The notes under the pieces were generated by a model. That model did no database searches, had not been told where the DNA came from, and was given only the letters and a program-made list of their open reading frames with translations. Positions 47,612-57,314 of a stretch of DNA of 64,000 bases are shown here, piece by piece. The position numbers and the translations under genes were made by a program. Source of the stretch: Pseudoalteromonas rubra (lineage in GTDB: Bacteria; Pseudomonadota; Gammaproteobacteria; Enterobacterales; Alteromonadaceae); contig NZ_PNCI01000016.1 in the NCBI RefSeq assembly GCF_005887095.1, positions 124,001 through 188,000 of the forward strand. The letters run 5' to 3'. Numbering within the stretch: position 1 is the first letter of the stretch; the number at the start of each line of letters is the position of its first letter.

Positions 47612-49694
47612 GCTTGCGCGCCTGCTCACACAACTTGCGCAGGCGCGGCATCGTCAGCTTTTACTGATAAGCGGCGAACAGGACTGGACTTACAGCGAAG
47701 TACAGCGTTTGTTCCCTACTCTGGCTGATTCAGCATTAGTGCTGAGTCAACATACACAACTGCCTGGCGCCCGCTGGCCTGAACACCTGCATCAGGTGCT
47801 GGGCCAGGAATATTCCTGCGTCGTTTACGACCTCTACAGCGGAGTGTTGCCGAATAAACTGGCTGCCGCCGCAGGCACAGTGCAAGCTGGTGGCCTGTTG
47901 ATTTTGCTCGCCCCGGAATTATCTCAATGGCATAGCTGGTGCGATCCGGCATTGGCGCGCTGGCTGTCTTATAACGAAACGGCGCAGTTCAGTCCTTATC
48001 TGCAGCGCTGGCAGCGCTTGCTAACCAGCAACTCAGTATGGCAGATCAGTCAATCACAGGGCGACTTACTGCCACAGCACTATGACGCGCCACAAGCGAC
48101 GCCAGACACCAGTGAACAACAAGACACGCTTACCCAGCTGACAGCGCACTTAACGCAGCCTGCGCCCGGACCCGTGTTACTCAGCGCTGATCGTGGTCGG
48201 GGCAAATCCTCGTTACTGGGCAAGCTGGCAGCCAGCCTGCCCGATTTGACCTTTATTCTGTGCGCGCAGCAGCGCCGTGCGGTACACAACAGCTTTGTTC
48301 ATCTCGGCGCAGTACTGGATGAGCCAGTCAGCAACAAGCTCAACCAGCTTGCAAACCTGCGCTTTATGCCACCCGATCAGCTTCTTGCACAACGCCCGAG
48401 CTGTGATGTGTTGCTGGTTGATGAGGCCGCGGCTATTCCCGTGCCCATGCTGATGTCATTGTTGGACGCTTACCCTAAAGTGGTGTTTTCCAGCACCCTG
48501 ATTGGCTATGAAGGCAATGGCCGGGGTTATACGCTACGCTTTGCCAGGCAACTTGAACACGCTCATCCGCAGCGTCTGAACTTGTCACTCAGTCAACCAA
48601 TCCGCTACAGCGAAGGGGATCCGCTAGAAGCCCGGTTGCGCCAGCTGTTTGCCCTGGATTGCGATTATCGACAACCCCCGTCACCGTCGGCACCCTGCAC
48701 ATTCGAGTCATGCTTAGGTACACAACTGGCAACGGATGAAGACACCCTGTCTCAGGTTTTTGCTTTGCTGGTGCTGGCGCACTACCAAACCTCGGTGAAC
48801 GACCTGCGCCAGCTGCTCGACAGCCCGCACAACCGCTTATACCTTGCCCGTCAGCAAGGCAGTGTGGTGGCGGTGTGTCTGCTCAAGCTGGAAGGCGGCT
48901 TTAACGCCGCACTCAGTCAGGACATAGCCGCAACAACACGTCGCCCGGCCGGGCATTTAATGGCACAACAGCTCGCTCAGCTCACTGGTAATCCAGAGCT
49001 GGCACAATGTCGTGGTGCCCGGGTGGTGCGCATTGCCGTGTCACCGCAGCAACAGGGACAGCTTATTGGCAGTCAGCTACTGCGCTTTGCAGAGCAGCAA
49101 CTCAGCAGCGAGGTTGATTACTTTGGCAGCAGCTTTGGCTGTAATGCACAGCTGCTCAGATTTTGGCAACATCATCAGTACCGGCCCGTTAAATTGGGAT
49201 TTAAGCAAGATAAAGCCAGCGGTGAATTTGCACTGCTGGTGATTAAACCTCTTAATGAACATATCCAACTCGAACCACTTCAGCTATGGTTCAAACACCT
49301 GCTACTCAATCAGCTCAGCGAGTTATATCGTGATTTTCCCTGCACCTTGGTGACAGAGCTGTATAAAACACTCCCGCACTATACACCCGATACCCTCTTG
49401 TTAACCCAGTTAAGCTACTTTACGAATAGTACGCCAGGTGAACAACAGATCGCTGCCCTGATCACTGAGCTGCTCAAGTGTCGACCCGATCTGCTGGACC
49501 GATTATCAGCCAGTTCCCAAGCCTTAGTGATTCGGCTATTATTACAGCGTCACCCGCCAAAAGTATTAGAAGATACTTTGAATTTGGCTACAAAAAAACA
49601 ACGACAGACCGCCATGCGGTCACTTGTGACGGAAGTGCATGCTGAAATTAATCTCAACCCTGAGCTGTTGCATCGCCCTGCTGGGCAGCCCTGA
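47589..49694 (+). CDS. tmcA: tRNA(Met) cytidine acetyltransferase TmcA
   Basis: 701 aa. RNA-helicase-like ATPase fused to a GNAT acetyltransferase that makes N4-acetylcytidine at the wobble base of elongator tRNA-Met. Visible parts: Walker A DRGRGKSSLL near residue 200, DEAAAIP with the following STLIGYEGNGRGYTLRF block, and the GNAT acetyl-CoA loop VRIAVSPQQQGQLIGSQLL near 480-500. Length is slightly above the E. coli protein (671 aa). The ATG overlaps the end of uvrD by 23 bases, so translation may be coupled. The gene in turn overlaps the next one by 56 bases. Confidence 0.93.
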   Translation: MPDCKCSKLARLLTQLAQARHRQLLLISGEQDWTYSEVQRLFPTLADSALVLSQHTQLPGARWPEHLHQVLGQEYSCVVYDLYSGVLPNKLAAAAGTVQAGGLLILLAPELSQWHSWCDPALARWLSYNETAQFSPYLQRWQRLLTSNSVWQISQSQGDLLPQHYDAPQATPDTSEQQDTLTQLTAHLTQPAPGPVLLSADRGRGKSSLLGKLAASLPDLTFILCAQQRRAVHNSFVHLGAVLDEPVSNKLNQLANLRFMPPDQLLAQRPSCDVLLVDEAAAIPVPMLMSLLDAYPKVVFSSTLIGYEGNGRGYTLRFARQLEHAHPQRLNLSLSQPIRYSEGDPLEARLRQLFALDCDYRQPPSPSAPCTFESCLGTQLATDEDTLSQVFALLVLAHYQTSVNDLRQLLDSPHNRLYLARQQGSVVAVCLLKLEGGFNAALSQDIAATTRRPAGHLMAQQLAQLTGNPELAQCRGARVVRIAVSPQQQGQLIGSQLLRFAEQQLSSEVDYFGSSFGCNAQLLRFWQHHQYRPVKLGFKQDKASGEFALLVIKPLNEHIQLEPLQLWFKHLLLNQLSELYRDFPCTLVTELYKTLPHYTPDTLLLTQLSYFTNSTPGEQQIAALITELLKCRPDLLDRLSASSQALVIRLLLQRHPPKVLEDTLNLATKKQRQTAMRSLVTEVHAEINLNPELLHRPAGQP

Positions 49695-50730
49695 GCTTAT
49701 CGCCGATGAGGAGCTCAGGCTTGGCATGTCGGTCGCACTGAGCGGGCCCGCCAAAGATATTGGCCAACAACTCAGGCAAGGCGCAGATCTTTACTTCAAT
49801 TATGCGAATGGCCGTGCGAATAAAACCCACCCTACTATCTCATTGGTGGTACTGGACGACGGCTATGAACCCAACCGCACTGTGGTCAATACGCGCTATT
49901 TAATTGAACAGCATCAGGTTATGGCGTTGTTTGGCAACATGGGCACGCCCACCGCTCATGCCATCCAGGCTATTCTGACACACCATCAACTGCCTATTCT
50001 GATGCCCTTTACGGGTGCGGACTTTCTGCGCCACGACACCCCTTTTCCGGTCTTTAATTGGCGCGTCAGTTATATGGATGAAGCCAGTGAACAAGTTACT
50101 TATCTGGTTGACGAACAGGGGCACAAGCACATTGCACTGTTGATCCAGGCTGACGAGTTTGGCCTGACACTGGAAAAAAGCTTTCGCCGGGCCCTGGCAG
50201 ATCGGGGCATGCAACCGACCGTGATCGCCCGGTTTCGACGTAATAGTGCCGACATTAAAAAAGCACTCAAAGTTATCATGCGCAGCGAGGCGACTGCTGT
50301 TGCCATGATTGGCACTTATCAGCCACTGTCGATATTCATAGACAAGGCGATGCATCGGGGCTTTAAGGGAACCTTTAGCGGAGTCTCTTTTACCTCGTCC
50401 AGAGCCCTGTTTGCCCAGCTTACCAGCAAACCTACCCTGATGATCAGTGAAGTCGTGCCTGCCCTCCAGACTTGTCAGGCTGAATTATGCGATTTGTTCC
50501 GAACACTGGCGCACAGGCAAGGGCTACAGACCAGCCCGCAGGTGTTTGAAGGCTTTCTCAATGCTGCCATTTTTACCGCAGCACTCAAGCATTGCCCACG
50601 CCCGATAACCCGAGGGTGTCTGCCTGGTGCTTTGCAAAGGGTGCTGACAGAGGATAAAGCGATCAGGTATATTTTTGGCCTCACTGAGACAGAGAATAAA
50701 CCCCGCGTGTATCGATCTTACTTTCAATAA
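49639..50730 (+). CDS. Periplasmic substrate-binding protein, branched-chain amino-acid (Peripla_BP_6) type
   Basis: 363 aa. The N-terminal hydrophobic stretch LISTLSCCIALLGS fits a signal peptide; LRLGMSVALSGPAKDIGQQL follows and is typical of LivJ/Peripla_BP_6 binding proteins. The two-lobed fold is also suggested by VVLDDGYEPNRTV and by the GNMGTPTAHA loop. No permease or ATPase gene accompanies it. It overlaps tmcA by 56 bases and the next gene, a CheW/CZB protein, by one base. That places it with signalling rather than transport, so it could feed a ligand signal to a chemotaxis or kinase system. The ligand is unknown. Confidence 0.85.
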   Translation: MLKLISTLSCCIALLGSPELIADEELRLGMSVALSGPAKDIGQQLRQGADLYFNYANGRANKTHPTISLVVLDDGYEPNRTVVNTRYLIEQHQVMALFGNMGTPTAHAIQAILTHHQLPILMPFTGADFLRHDTPFPVFNWRVSYMDEASEQVTYLVDEQGHKHIALLIQADEFGLTLEKSFRRALADRGMQPTVIARFRRNSADIKKALKVIMRSEATAVAMIGTYQPLSIFIDKAMHRGFKGTFSGVSFTSSRALFAQLTSKPTLMISEVVPALQTCQAELCDLFRTLAHRQGLQTSPQVFEGFLNAAIFTAALKHCPRPITRGCLPGALQRVLTEDKAIRYIFGLTETENKPRVYRSYFQ

Positions 50731-50771
50731 TGTCTATGCTTAGAGCATCAGGTAAACGTACAGAGGCAGAC

Positions 50772-51620
50772 ATGGATTTAATCAATTTTCGGGTAGGGAA
50801 AAAAACCATTTCACTAAAAATACTGGATATCCTGCTTACAGAGCGTTACGAAGGCAACCTCACCTCTTTGCCTAATGATAACCCCAGCTTTATGGGCGTG
50901 AAGGATTACATGGGTACACCGACGCCCATCTTTGATCTGGGCTTGATATTAAATAACCAGTCGTCCTACGACATTAACAAGTCTCTGGTCACTATGTTGC
51001 AAGAGCGAGAGCAAGATCAAAAAGCCTGGCTTGCTGAGCTGGAACGCTGCGTCTATAACGACCAGCCTTTTACCCAGGCCAAAGACCCTAAGCAATCTGC
51101 ATTTGGCAAATGGTACTATAGCTTTAAAACCGATAATGAAGACTTACGCACGCTGCTGGCGCGCTTTGAGGAGCCCCACAACAAGCTCCATGCGCTGGCC
51201 GATAAGCTGCTCACCATCAATGCCAAGGGTGATAAAGATGAAGCCTTGCGATTGCTGGAAAAAGAAAAGGCGACCACCTTTATGAAGTTGATCCGCCTGT
51301 TTGAATCGGCCCGGGATCAGATCATTCTGGACCACAAGCCAATTATCGTCTTCACCACCCAGGATGGTCAGCAGCCGCACATTGGCCTGTTGGTTGATCA
51401 GGTCGAGGACAACATTCACTGCGATGAGTCGGACATCAAGTCTCTGCATGAAATGACCAGTATGGGGTTTGAAATCGATCCGCAAACCCGCAAGATGATG
51501 AAAGGGCTAATTAAACAGGGAGAGCAACATAGTCTGGTACTCGACCCCAGCGCCATCTTTCGCCCGGACCACTTGCAGCAATATGAACCGGAAGAAACCG
51601 AGGCCTATGGTTTGTTCTGA
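50772..51620 (+). CDS. CheW-like protein with inserted CZB-type domain
   Basis: 282 aa from the ATG at 50772, which has AGAGG at 50762-50766. An in-frame ATG at 50730 overlaps the previous stop but has no ribosome-binding site. Residues about 1-65 look like the first half of a CheW domain (LINFRVGKKTISLKI, MGTPTPIFDLGLIL). About 80-180 resemble the chemoreceptor zinc-binding (CZB) helices (SAFGKWYYSF, EEPHNKLHALADKL). About 190-260 look like the second CheW half (PIIVFTTQDGQQPHIGLLVDQ). The usual zinc ligands appear partly lost: the His of the DHxxW start is Gln (DQKAW) and the Cys before xFGKW is Ser, while the two His of PHNKLH remain. Likely a chemotaxis or signalling adaptor; function unproven. 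Confidence 0.75.
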   Translation: MDLINFRVGKKTISLKILDILLTERYEGNLTSLPNDNPSFMGVKDYMGTPTPIFDLGLILNNQSSYDINKSLVTMLQEREQDQKAWLAELERCVYNDQPFTQAKDPKQSAFGKWYYSFKTDNEDLRTLLARFEEPHNKLHALADKLLTINAKGDKDEALRLLEKEKATTFMKLIRLFESARDQIILDHKPIIVFTTQDGQQPHIGLLVDQVEDNIHCDESDIKSLHEMTSMGFEIDPQTRKMMKGLIKQGEQHSLVLDPSAIFRPDHLQQYEPEETEAYGLF

Positions 51621-51685
51621 ATACTCATTGCTGACAACCATGAATTGACCCGCATGGACGGTGTTAACACATTCGTTATAGCAAT

Positions 51686-51713
51686 AAAAAACGCCGCAAA
51701 TGCGGCGTTTTTT
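51686..51713. terminator. Bidirectional intrinsic terminator between the CheW/CZB gene and typA
   Basis: ACGCCGCA (51691-51698) pairs with TGCGGCGT (51701-51708), flanked by an A6 run on the left and T6 on the right. It can therefore stop transcription from both convergent genes. Confidence 0.9.
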
Positions 51714-51732
51714 GTATTCGGCAAGTAAATAA

Positions 51733-53553
51733 TTACTTGGCCTGACGGCTCGCGCGCTTACGCTCACTTTCAGTCAGTAGCTTCTTACGAATACGGATGC
51801 TTTCTGGTGTTACTTCCACCAGCTCGTCATCATCGATGAACTCAAGTGCTTGCTCAAGTGTCATGATGATAGGCGGAACCAGGTTTTGTGCTTCGTCAGT
51901 ACCCGATGCACGTACGTTGGTCAACTGCTTACCTTTCAGGGCGTTAACAGTCAGGTCGTTATCACGTGCGTGAATACCGATGATCATACCTTCGTAAACT
52001 TCAACACCGTGACCGATGAACAGCTTACCACGGTCTTGCAGGTTGAACAGGGCGTTGGTTAGCGCTTTACCCGCTGCGTTTGCGATCAGTACACCGTTCT
52101 TACGTTGACCAATGTTACCGCCTTTGTGTGGGCCGTAGTGATCGAACGTGTGGTACATCAGACCAGAACCTGAAGTCAGTGTCATGAAGTCAGTCTGGAA
52201 GCCGATCAGACCACGAGAAGGCATGATGAAGTCCATACGGATACGGCCTTTACCATCTGGTGCCATGTCAGTCATTTCTGCTTTACGCAGGCCCAGTTGC
52301 TCCATGATAGCACCCTGGTGCTCTTCCTGTACGTCAACAGTCACCGTTTCATACGGTTCTTCCAGCTGACCGTCTACTTCGCGCAGGATTACCTCTGGAC
52401 GAGATACCGCCAGCTCGTAACCTTCACGACGCATGTTTTCAATCAGGATGCCCAAGTGCAGTTCACCACGGCCAGATACGCGGAAGCTGTCCGGGTTATC
52501 GGTTTCTTCAACGCGCAGTGCAACGTTGTGTACCAGTTCAGCCTGAAGACGCTCAAGGATGTTACGTGAAGTAACGAATTTACCTTCCTGACCTGAGAAC
52601 GGAGACGTGTTTACAGAGAACGTCATGGTTACTGTAGGCTCATCAACAGACAGCGCCGGCAGGGCTTCAACTGCATTGACATCACACACAGTGTCAGAGA
52701 TTTTCAGCTCACCCAGACCTGTGATAGCGATGATGTCGCCAGCCTGTGCTTCTTGTGCTTCATGACGGTCAAGGCCCAGATAAGTCAGTACCTGACCTAC
52801 TTTACCGTTACGTGTTGAGCCGTCGGCACCAACGATAGTGACTTGCTGGTTAACTTTCACTGTACCACGCTTGATACGGCCTACACCGATTACGCCGATG
52901 TAAGAGTTGTAGTCCAGCTGAGAGATCTGCATCTGGAAGTCGCCAGCTGGATCTGCGTCTGGCTGCTCTACTTGCTCAACAATGGCTTCAAACATAGGCT
53001 GCATGTTGTCAGAAGGCTCGTCCAGGTCCAAGGTCGCCCAACCGTTAATCGCTGATGCGTAGATAACCTGGAAGTCCAGCTGTTCGTCAGTGGCACCTAA
53101 GTTATCGAACAGGTCAAATACCTGGTCCATAACCCAGTCAGGACGTGCGCCTGGCTTGTCAATCTTGTTGATAACAACGATAGGCTTCAGACCCAGCGCG
53201 AATGCTTTTTGCGTTACGAAACGCGTTTGCGGCATCGGACCTTCCTGGGCATCAACCAGTAGCAATACTGAGTCAACCATTGAAAGTACACGCTCTACCT
53301 CACCACCAAAGTCGGCGTGTCCCGGGGTGTCTACGATATTGATGTGGTAATCATTCCACTCGATGGCAGTGTTTTTCGCCAGGATGGTGATGCCACGCTC
53401 TTTTTCAATATCATTCGAGTCCATGACACGCTCTTCGTTGCCACCGCGTGTCTCTAATGTGCCAGATTGTTCCAGCAGCTTATCGACTAGGGTAGTTTTA
53501 CCATGGTCAACGTGCGCGATGATCGCGATATTTCTTAACTTTTCAATGCTCAT
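51733..53553 (-). CDS. typA: Ribosome-associated GTPase TypA/BipA
   Basis: 606 aa translational GTPase of the EF-G-like family. G1 [15 protein letters not shown], the switch region [11 protein letters not shown]3 [12 protein letters not shown] and G4 [10 protein letters not shown] are all present, followed by the beta-barrel, EF-G domain V-like and BipA-specific C-terminal parts ([15 protein letters not shown]). Length matches the family. TypA acts on 50S ribosome assembly and in stress and cold adaptation. It converges on the CheW/CZB gene, with a shared terminator between them, and diverges from glnA. Confidence 0.97.
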   Translation of the reverse strand: MSIEKLRNIAIIAHVDHGKTTLVDKLLEQSGTLETRGGNEERVMDSNDIEKERGITILAKNTAIEWNDYHINIVDTPGHADFGGEVERVLSMVDSVLLLVDAQEGPMPQTRFVTQKAFALGLKPIVVINKIDKPGARPDWVMDQVFDLFDNLGATDEQLDFQVIYASAINGWATLDLDEPSDNMQPMFEAIVEQVEQPDADPAGDFQMQISQLDYNSYIGVIGVGRIKRGTVKVNQQVTIVGADGSTRNGKVGQVLTYLGLDRHEAQEAQAGDIIAITGLGELKISDTVCDVNAVEALPALSVDEPTVTMTFSVNTSPFSGQEGKFVTSRNILERLQAELVHNVALRVEETDNPDSFRVSGRGELHLGILIENMRREGYELAVSRPEVILREVDGQLEEPYETVTVDVQEEHQGAIMEQLGLRKAEMTDMAPDGKGRIRMDFIMPSRGLIGFQTDFMTLTSGSGLMYHTFDHYGPHKGGNIGQRKNGVLIANAAGKALTNALFNLQDRGKLFIGHGVEVYEGMIIGIHARDNDLTVNALKGKQLTNVRASGTDEAQNLVPPIIMTLEQALEFIDDDELVEVTPESIRIRKKLLTESERKRASRQAK

Positions 53554-53779
53554 ATTTTTACTCAGAGAAGTTGGCCCTCAGTGATCCTAGTCGAATCGCG
53601 CAAAAATGCGCACCTAAGATGCCGATCCACAATTAAAGGTCGCGTATTATCCCCTAATAATGTGACAGATGAAAGTTTATCCAGCTTTTTTTTACAGCCC
53701 AGCCCGTGAAATAACTAAAGTCTGCTGTTTTGTCGCTCCACAGTCACAGCCATGTGCTACAGTGAAATCATTGCACAAC

Positions 53780-53794
53780 GCACCAGCGTGGTGC
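53780..53794. promoter_or_regulatory. NtrC-binding site 1 upstream of glnA
   Basis: GCACCAGCGTGGTGC is a perfect dyad that fits the NtrC consensus (TGCACCA-N5-TGGTGCA core). It is centred about 33 bases, roughly three helical turns, from the second site. Both lie upstream of the sigma-54 promoter at 53890-53905, as an enhancer should. Confidence 0.85.
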
Positions 53795-53812
53795 GAATTC
53801 CAATATTAACGC

Positions 53813-53827
53813 GCACCAACTTGGTGC
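53813..53827. promoter_or_regulatory. NtrC-binding site 2 upstream of glnA
   Basis: GCACCAACTTGGTGC has dyad arms GCACCA/TGGTGC. The same 15-base core occurs again before ntrB (56170-56184), which supports recognition by one regulator, NtrC. Confidence 0.87.
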
Positions 53828-53889
53828 AAATTAAGGCTCCACACATTAGAGGCAAAAATAACCCTTTGATTAACAATGCATTATAAAAC

Positions 53890-53905
53890 TGGCACGATTA
53901 ACGCT
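53890..53905 (+). promoter_or_regulatory. Sigma-54 promoter of glnA
   Basis: TGGCACGATTAACGCT has the invariant GG (-24) and GC (-12) pairs separated by exactly ten bases. It lies 60 bases before the glnA ATG and about 65-110 bases downstream of two NtrC sites. This predicts NtrC-activated, nitrogen-limitation-induced transcription. Confidence 0.82.
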
Positions 53906-53964
53906 TAGTAGTGCGCAAATGCAGAGCACTGCAACAAAAAATAACCCTACGAGTCGGAGGACAC

Positions 53965-55371
53965 ATGTCACAATCGGTTTTAGACCTTATTAAAGAACAC
54001 GACGTTAAATTCGTTGATTTACGTTTCACGGATACCAAAGGTAAAGAGCAACACGTTTCTATTCCTCATCACCAGGCCGATGAAGACTTCTTTGAAGACG
54101 GCAAGATGTTCGACGGCTCGTCTATCTCAGGCTGGAAAGGCATTAACGAATCAGACATGGTACTGATGCCGGATGCCTCTACCGCTAAACTGGACCCTTT
54201 CTCAGAAGAAACCACACTGATCGTACGTTGTGACGTACTTGAGCCGTCAACCATGCAAGGTTATGAGCGTGATCCGCGTTCTGTAGCAAAACGTGCAGAA
54301 GATTACATGCGCTCTACCGGCATTGCTGACACCGTATTGTTCGGTCCAGAGCCTGAGTTCTTCCTTTTTGACGACGTGAAGTTCAAAACTGATATGTCTG
54401 GCTCTATGTACAAAATTGATGCCCAGGAAGCAAGCTGGAACTCAGACAGAAGCTATGAAGAAGGCAACATGGGTCACCGTCCAGGCGTAAAAGGCGGTTA
54501 CTTCCCGGTTGCACCGGTTGATTCATCAGGTGACTGGCGTAGTGCGACCTGTCTGGTTCTGGAAGAAATGGGTCAGGTTGTTGAAGCACACCACCACGAA
54601 GTAGCGACTGCTGGTCAGAACGAGATCGCAACACGCTTCAATACTATGGTGATCAAGGCTGACGAAATTCAGGAAATGAAATACGTTATCCACAACATGG
54701 CACACTTGTACGGTAAAACAGCAACCTTTATGCCTAAGCCAGTGGTTGGTGACAACGGTTCAGGTATGCACTGTCACCAGTCACTGGGTAAAGATGGTAA
54801 GAACATCTTTGCTGGCGACAAGTACGGCGGTTTGTCTGAAGAAGCGCTTTACTACATCGGTGGTATCATCAAGCACGCCAAAGCCATCAACGCATTTGCT
54901 AACGCTTCTACCAACTCGTACAAGCGCCTGGTACCTGGCTTTGAAGCACCTGTTATGCTGGCTTACTCAGCACGTAACCGCTCAGCGTCTATCCGTATTC
55001 CGGTTGTACCGTCTGAAAAAGCACGTCGTATTGAAGTACGCTTCCCGGATCCTACTGCGAACCCATACCTGGCGTTCTCTGCCATGTTGATGGCTGGCCT
55101 TGATGGAATCAAAAACAAGATCCACCCTGGCGATGCGATGGATAAAGACCTGTATGACCTGCCAGCGGAAGAAGCGGCAGAGATCCCGACGGTTGCCTCT
55201 TCACTGCAAGAAGCACTGGATTCTCTGGACGCAGATCGCGAATTCCTGACTCAGGGCGGTGTATTCACTGATGACCTGATCGATGCATACATCGCATTGA
55301 AGTCTCAGGAAGTTGAGAAACTGAACATGACAACTCACCCGGTTGAGTTCGAAATGTACTACAGCGTATAA
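53965..55371 (+). CDS. glnA: Glutamine synthetase type I
   Basis: 468 aa. Makes glutamine from glutamate, ammonia and ATP as a cytoplasmic dodecamer. I start at the ATG at 53965 because GGAGG (53956-53960) sits just before it and the product then begins [20 protein letters not shown], like other GlnA proteins; a GTG 54 bases upstream lacks this support. Visible motifs: the DGSSI loop, the [11 protein letters not shown]/metal strand, the [10 protein letters not shown] block, NRSASIRIP and the adenylylation Tyr397 in DLYDLPAEE. That Tyr indicates control by GlnE-type adenylylation. Transcriptional control is by the upstream NtrC sites and sigma-54 promoter. Confidence 0.98.
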   Translation: MSQSVLDLIKEHDVKFVDLRFTDTKGKEQHVSIPHHQADEDFFEDGKMFDGSSISGWKGINESDMVLMPDASTAKLDPFSEETTLIVRCDVLEPSTMQGYERDPRSVAKRAEDYMRSTGIADTVLFGPEPEFFLFDDVKFKTDMSGSMYKIDAQEASWNSDRSYEEGNMGHRPGVKGGYFPVAPVDSSGDWRSATCLVLEEMGQVVEAHHHEVATAGQNEIATRFNTMVIKADEIQEMKYVIHNMAHLYGKTATFMPKPVVGDNGSGMHCHQSLGKDGKNIFAGDKYGGLSEEALYYIGGIIKHAKAINAFANASTNSYKRLVPGFEAPVMLAYSARNRSASIRIPVVPSEKARRIEVRFPDPTANPYLAFSAMLMAGLDGIKNKIHPGDAMDKDLYDLPAEEAAEIPTVASSLQEALDSLDADREFLTQGGVFTDDLIDAYIALKSQEVEKLNMTTHPVEFEMYYSV

Positions 55372-55456
55372 GCTGATTTTCGGTGTTCTGGTGTGAACAG
55401 GCTGATAAGGCTTGTACACTGCGCAGCCCGGAATGCCTAATTAAGCCATATTCGCT

Positions 55457-55480
55457 CACCGAGCAGTCAGCTGCTCGGTG
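55457..55480. repeat. Perfect 10-bp inverted repeat downstream of glnA
   Basis: CACCGAGCAG and CTGCTCGGTG flank a 4-base loop (TCAG). The stem is strong but no T-run follows, so it is more likely an mRNA-stabilising 3' hairpin than the terminator, which lies 45 bases farther on. Confidence 0.6.
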
Positions 55481-55523
55481 AAAGAACAGGCTGACTCTGC
55501 GCTCTTAAATCATATGTGTTCTC

Positions 55524-55546
55524 AAGCCCGCATTGCGGGCTTTTTT
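55524..55546 (+). terminator. Intrinsic terminator of glnA
   Basis: AAGCCCGC-ATT-GCGGGCTT followed by a continuing T run (TTTTTT). It lies between glnA and the DUF4124 gene. Confidence 0.88.
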
Positions 55547-55627
55547 CATCCTGCTGCCATGGTAAATTGACACTAAAAGCACTAAAGTTATAGCTGGTAT
55601 TGAGCGTCTTTTAAGCAAGGTGAAATC

Positions 55628-56140
55628 GTGTTGCGGCTTTATTGGATCATTCTCTGTTTAGTGTACAGCGGCAGTGCTGTCTCGGATCAAAAAGTCTACC
55701 GCTGGAAGGACAAAAACGGCAACTGGGTCTATTCGGACGTACCTAAAAAGGGATCTGAAAAAGTCAAACTAAGCACCAATATGCTCACGATGCCCGCCAC
55801 AGATACCAGTATTCTGACACCCACCCAGACAACACCTACGGTAACCTATCAGGCGAAGATTACTGCCCCCAGCGACCAACAAACGCTGCGTGAAAACAGC
55901 GGCAGCGTTTATGTGAATGGGTTAGTGACGCCTCGATTTGCTGCTGGCTTTCAGGTGCAACTCTTTCTGGATGGAAAGGCAACAGGCCCTAAACAGACTA
56001 CGGCGTCTTTTGCGTTAAGAGATGTGCCCAGGGGGGAACACAAATTGCAGATGAAAGTCTTTAATGACAAAGGCATGCTGGTTGCCCAAAGTGCAGTAAC
56101 GACCTTTTTCCTGCATCGCGCCAGTCTGCTCAACCGTTGA
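55628..56140 (+). CDS. DUF4124 domain-containing secreted protein
   Basis: 170 aa starting at a GTG. A signal peptide (LRLYWIILCLVYSGSAVS) is followed by the DUF4124 motif KVYRWKDKNGNWVYSDVP. The rest contains a beta-rich region (about 75-165) resembling a small Ig-like domain (VTPRFAAGFQVQLFLDGKATG). The function of the family is unknown. It commonly sits between glnA and ntrB in marine gammaproteobacteria, as here. It is separated from glnA by a terminator, and an NtrC site lies between it and ntrB. Confidence 0.88.
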   Translation: MLRLYWIILCLVYSGSAVSDQKVYRWKDKNGNWVYSDVPKKGSEKVKLSTNMLTMPATDTSILTPTQTTPTVTYQAKITAPSDQQTLRENSGSVYVNGLVTPRFAAGFQVQLFLDGKATGPKQTTASFALRDVPRGEHKLQMKVFNDKGMLVAQSAVTTFFLHRASLLNR

Positions 56141-56169
56141 TTATAATAACAGGTGTGCTAGTCTGCAGC

Positions 56170-56184
56170 GCACCAACTTGGTGC
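56170..56184. promoter_or_regulatory. NtrC-binding site in front of ntrB
   Basis: GCACCAACTTGGTGC is identical to glnA upstream site 2. It ends 13 bases before the ntrB ATG, next to its AAGGCGA ribosome-binding region, so bound NtrC would be expected to block ntrB transcription. That would parallel the glnL promoter of enteric bacteria. Confidence 0.85.
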
Positions 56185-56197
56185 AAGGCGATCCAAT

Positions 56198-57259
56198 ATG
56201 GCACAACCCTCCTCTGAACTGATACATGAGTTATGGCAAAATTTATCGACCGCGGTGATCTTATTGACCGAAGATCTGACCATTTATTTTGCCAACAACA
56301 GCGCCAGTGAACTACTGGGGCTGGGCAACAAGCGACTGCTTAACCAACCTTTCGAAACCATTTTTCATCATCACATGATAGACATGAAACGGCTACAGCG
56401 TTACGTGCTGGACGATGGTGTAGACTGCCAACAGCACAAGGTTGACGTGGTCTTCATCGACAATCGCGCCAGTACACTGAACCTGTTCGCACGTCGCTTT
56501 ATGCTCCAGGATCGTGCGTTTATTCAACTGGAATGCCGTCGTATTGACGAAGAGCTGCGCTTTGATCAGGCCTTTAATCAGGCTCACCAATATCAGGCAG
56601 CCAGAAATCTGATCCGGGGGCTGGCACATGAGATAAAAAATCCCTTGGGTGGGATCAGAGGAGCGGCGCAATTATTGCAGTATGAAGTTCAGCAGGAAGA
56701 GCGGGACGAATGCGCCGAGCTGATCATCGAACAAGCCGACCGCCTGACCGAACTGGTTGACCGTTTGCTGGGACCCAATGAATTACCCAGAAAGGAGCCC
56801 TGTAATGTCCACCGTATGCTGGAGTCGGTGCTCCGCCTCAGCGAACTCGACGGCGCACCCGGGATCCGATTGGTCAAAGATTATGACCCCAGTATTCCGG
56901 ATGTGGTTATGGATGAAGCAAAAATCCAACAGGTGGTTTTAAACATTGTTCGCAATGCACAACAGGCACTGGGTGAGCAAGGTGAGATAAAAGTCTCCAC
57001 TCGGATCCGCCATCGCATCAGGCGTGGTAAGCAGTTAATGAAGAAAGCCCTGCAGATCCGAGTGACAGACAATGGCCCGGGTATTGCGCAAGAAATGCAG
57101 GCAACCCTGTTCTACCCTATGGTGACCAATAAAGAAGGTGGCTCGGGACTAGGCTTGTCCATTGCACAAACTCTGGTTGAACAGCACCATGGCTTTATCG
57201 ACTGTGACAGCTGGCCCGGACATACGGAGTTTGCTATCTACCTGCCCTTTGACGCATAA
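56198..57259 (+). CDS. glnL: Nitrogen regulation sensor kinase NtrB
   Basis: 353 aa cytoplasmic histidine kinase without membrane spans. An N-terminal PAS domain (about residues 10-115) precedes the H-box GLAHEIKNPLGGIRGAAQLL with phospho-His144. The ATPase domain has the N-box VVLNIVRNAQQAL, the G1 box DNGPGI and the G2 box GGSGLGLSIAQ. NtrB phosphorylates or dephosphorylates NtrC under control of the PII protein. The ntrC gene follows after 55 bases and an NtrC site overlaps its upstream region. Confidence 0.96.
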   Translation: MAQPSSELIHELWQNLSTAVILLTEDLTIYFANNSASELLGLGNKRLLNQPFETIFHHHMIDMKRLQRYVLDDGVDCQQHKVDVVFIDNRASTLNLFARRFMLQDRAFIQLECRRIDEELRFDQAFNQAHQYQAARNLIRGLAHEIKNPLGGIRGAAQLLQYEVQQEERDECAELIIEQADRLTELVDRLLGPNELPRKEPCNVHRMLESVLRLSELDGAPGIRLVKDYDPSIPDVVMDEAKIQQVVLNIVRNAQQALGEQGEIKVSTRIRHRIRRGKQLMKKALQIRVTDNGPGIAQEMQATLFYPMVTNKEGGSGLGLSIAQTLVEQHHGFIDCDSWPGHTEFAIYLPFDA

Positions 57260-57314
57260 ACGCATCGCAAACAAAGATGCGCTGGTAACTAATTATGAGA
57301 AGTGGGATCACACC

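Noticed and set aside
53911..53964. Upstream GTG start for glnA
   Set aside because: The ATG at 53965 has a GGAGG site and yields the family N-terminus; the region before it holds the promoter and transcription start.
57162..57314. Upstream extension of ntrC by 51 codons
   Set aside because: It would run inside ntrB in another frame; the ATG at 57315 gives the normal NtrC N-terminus and length.
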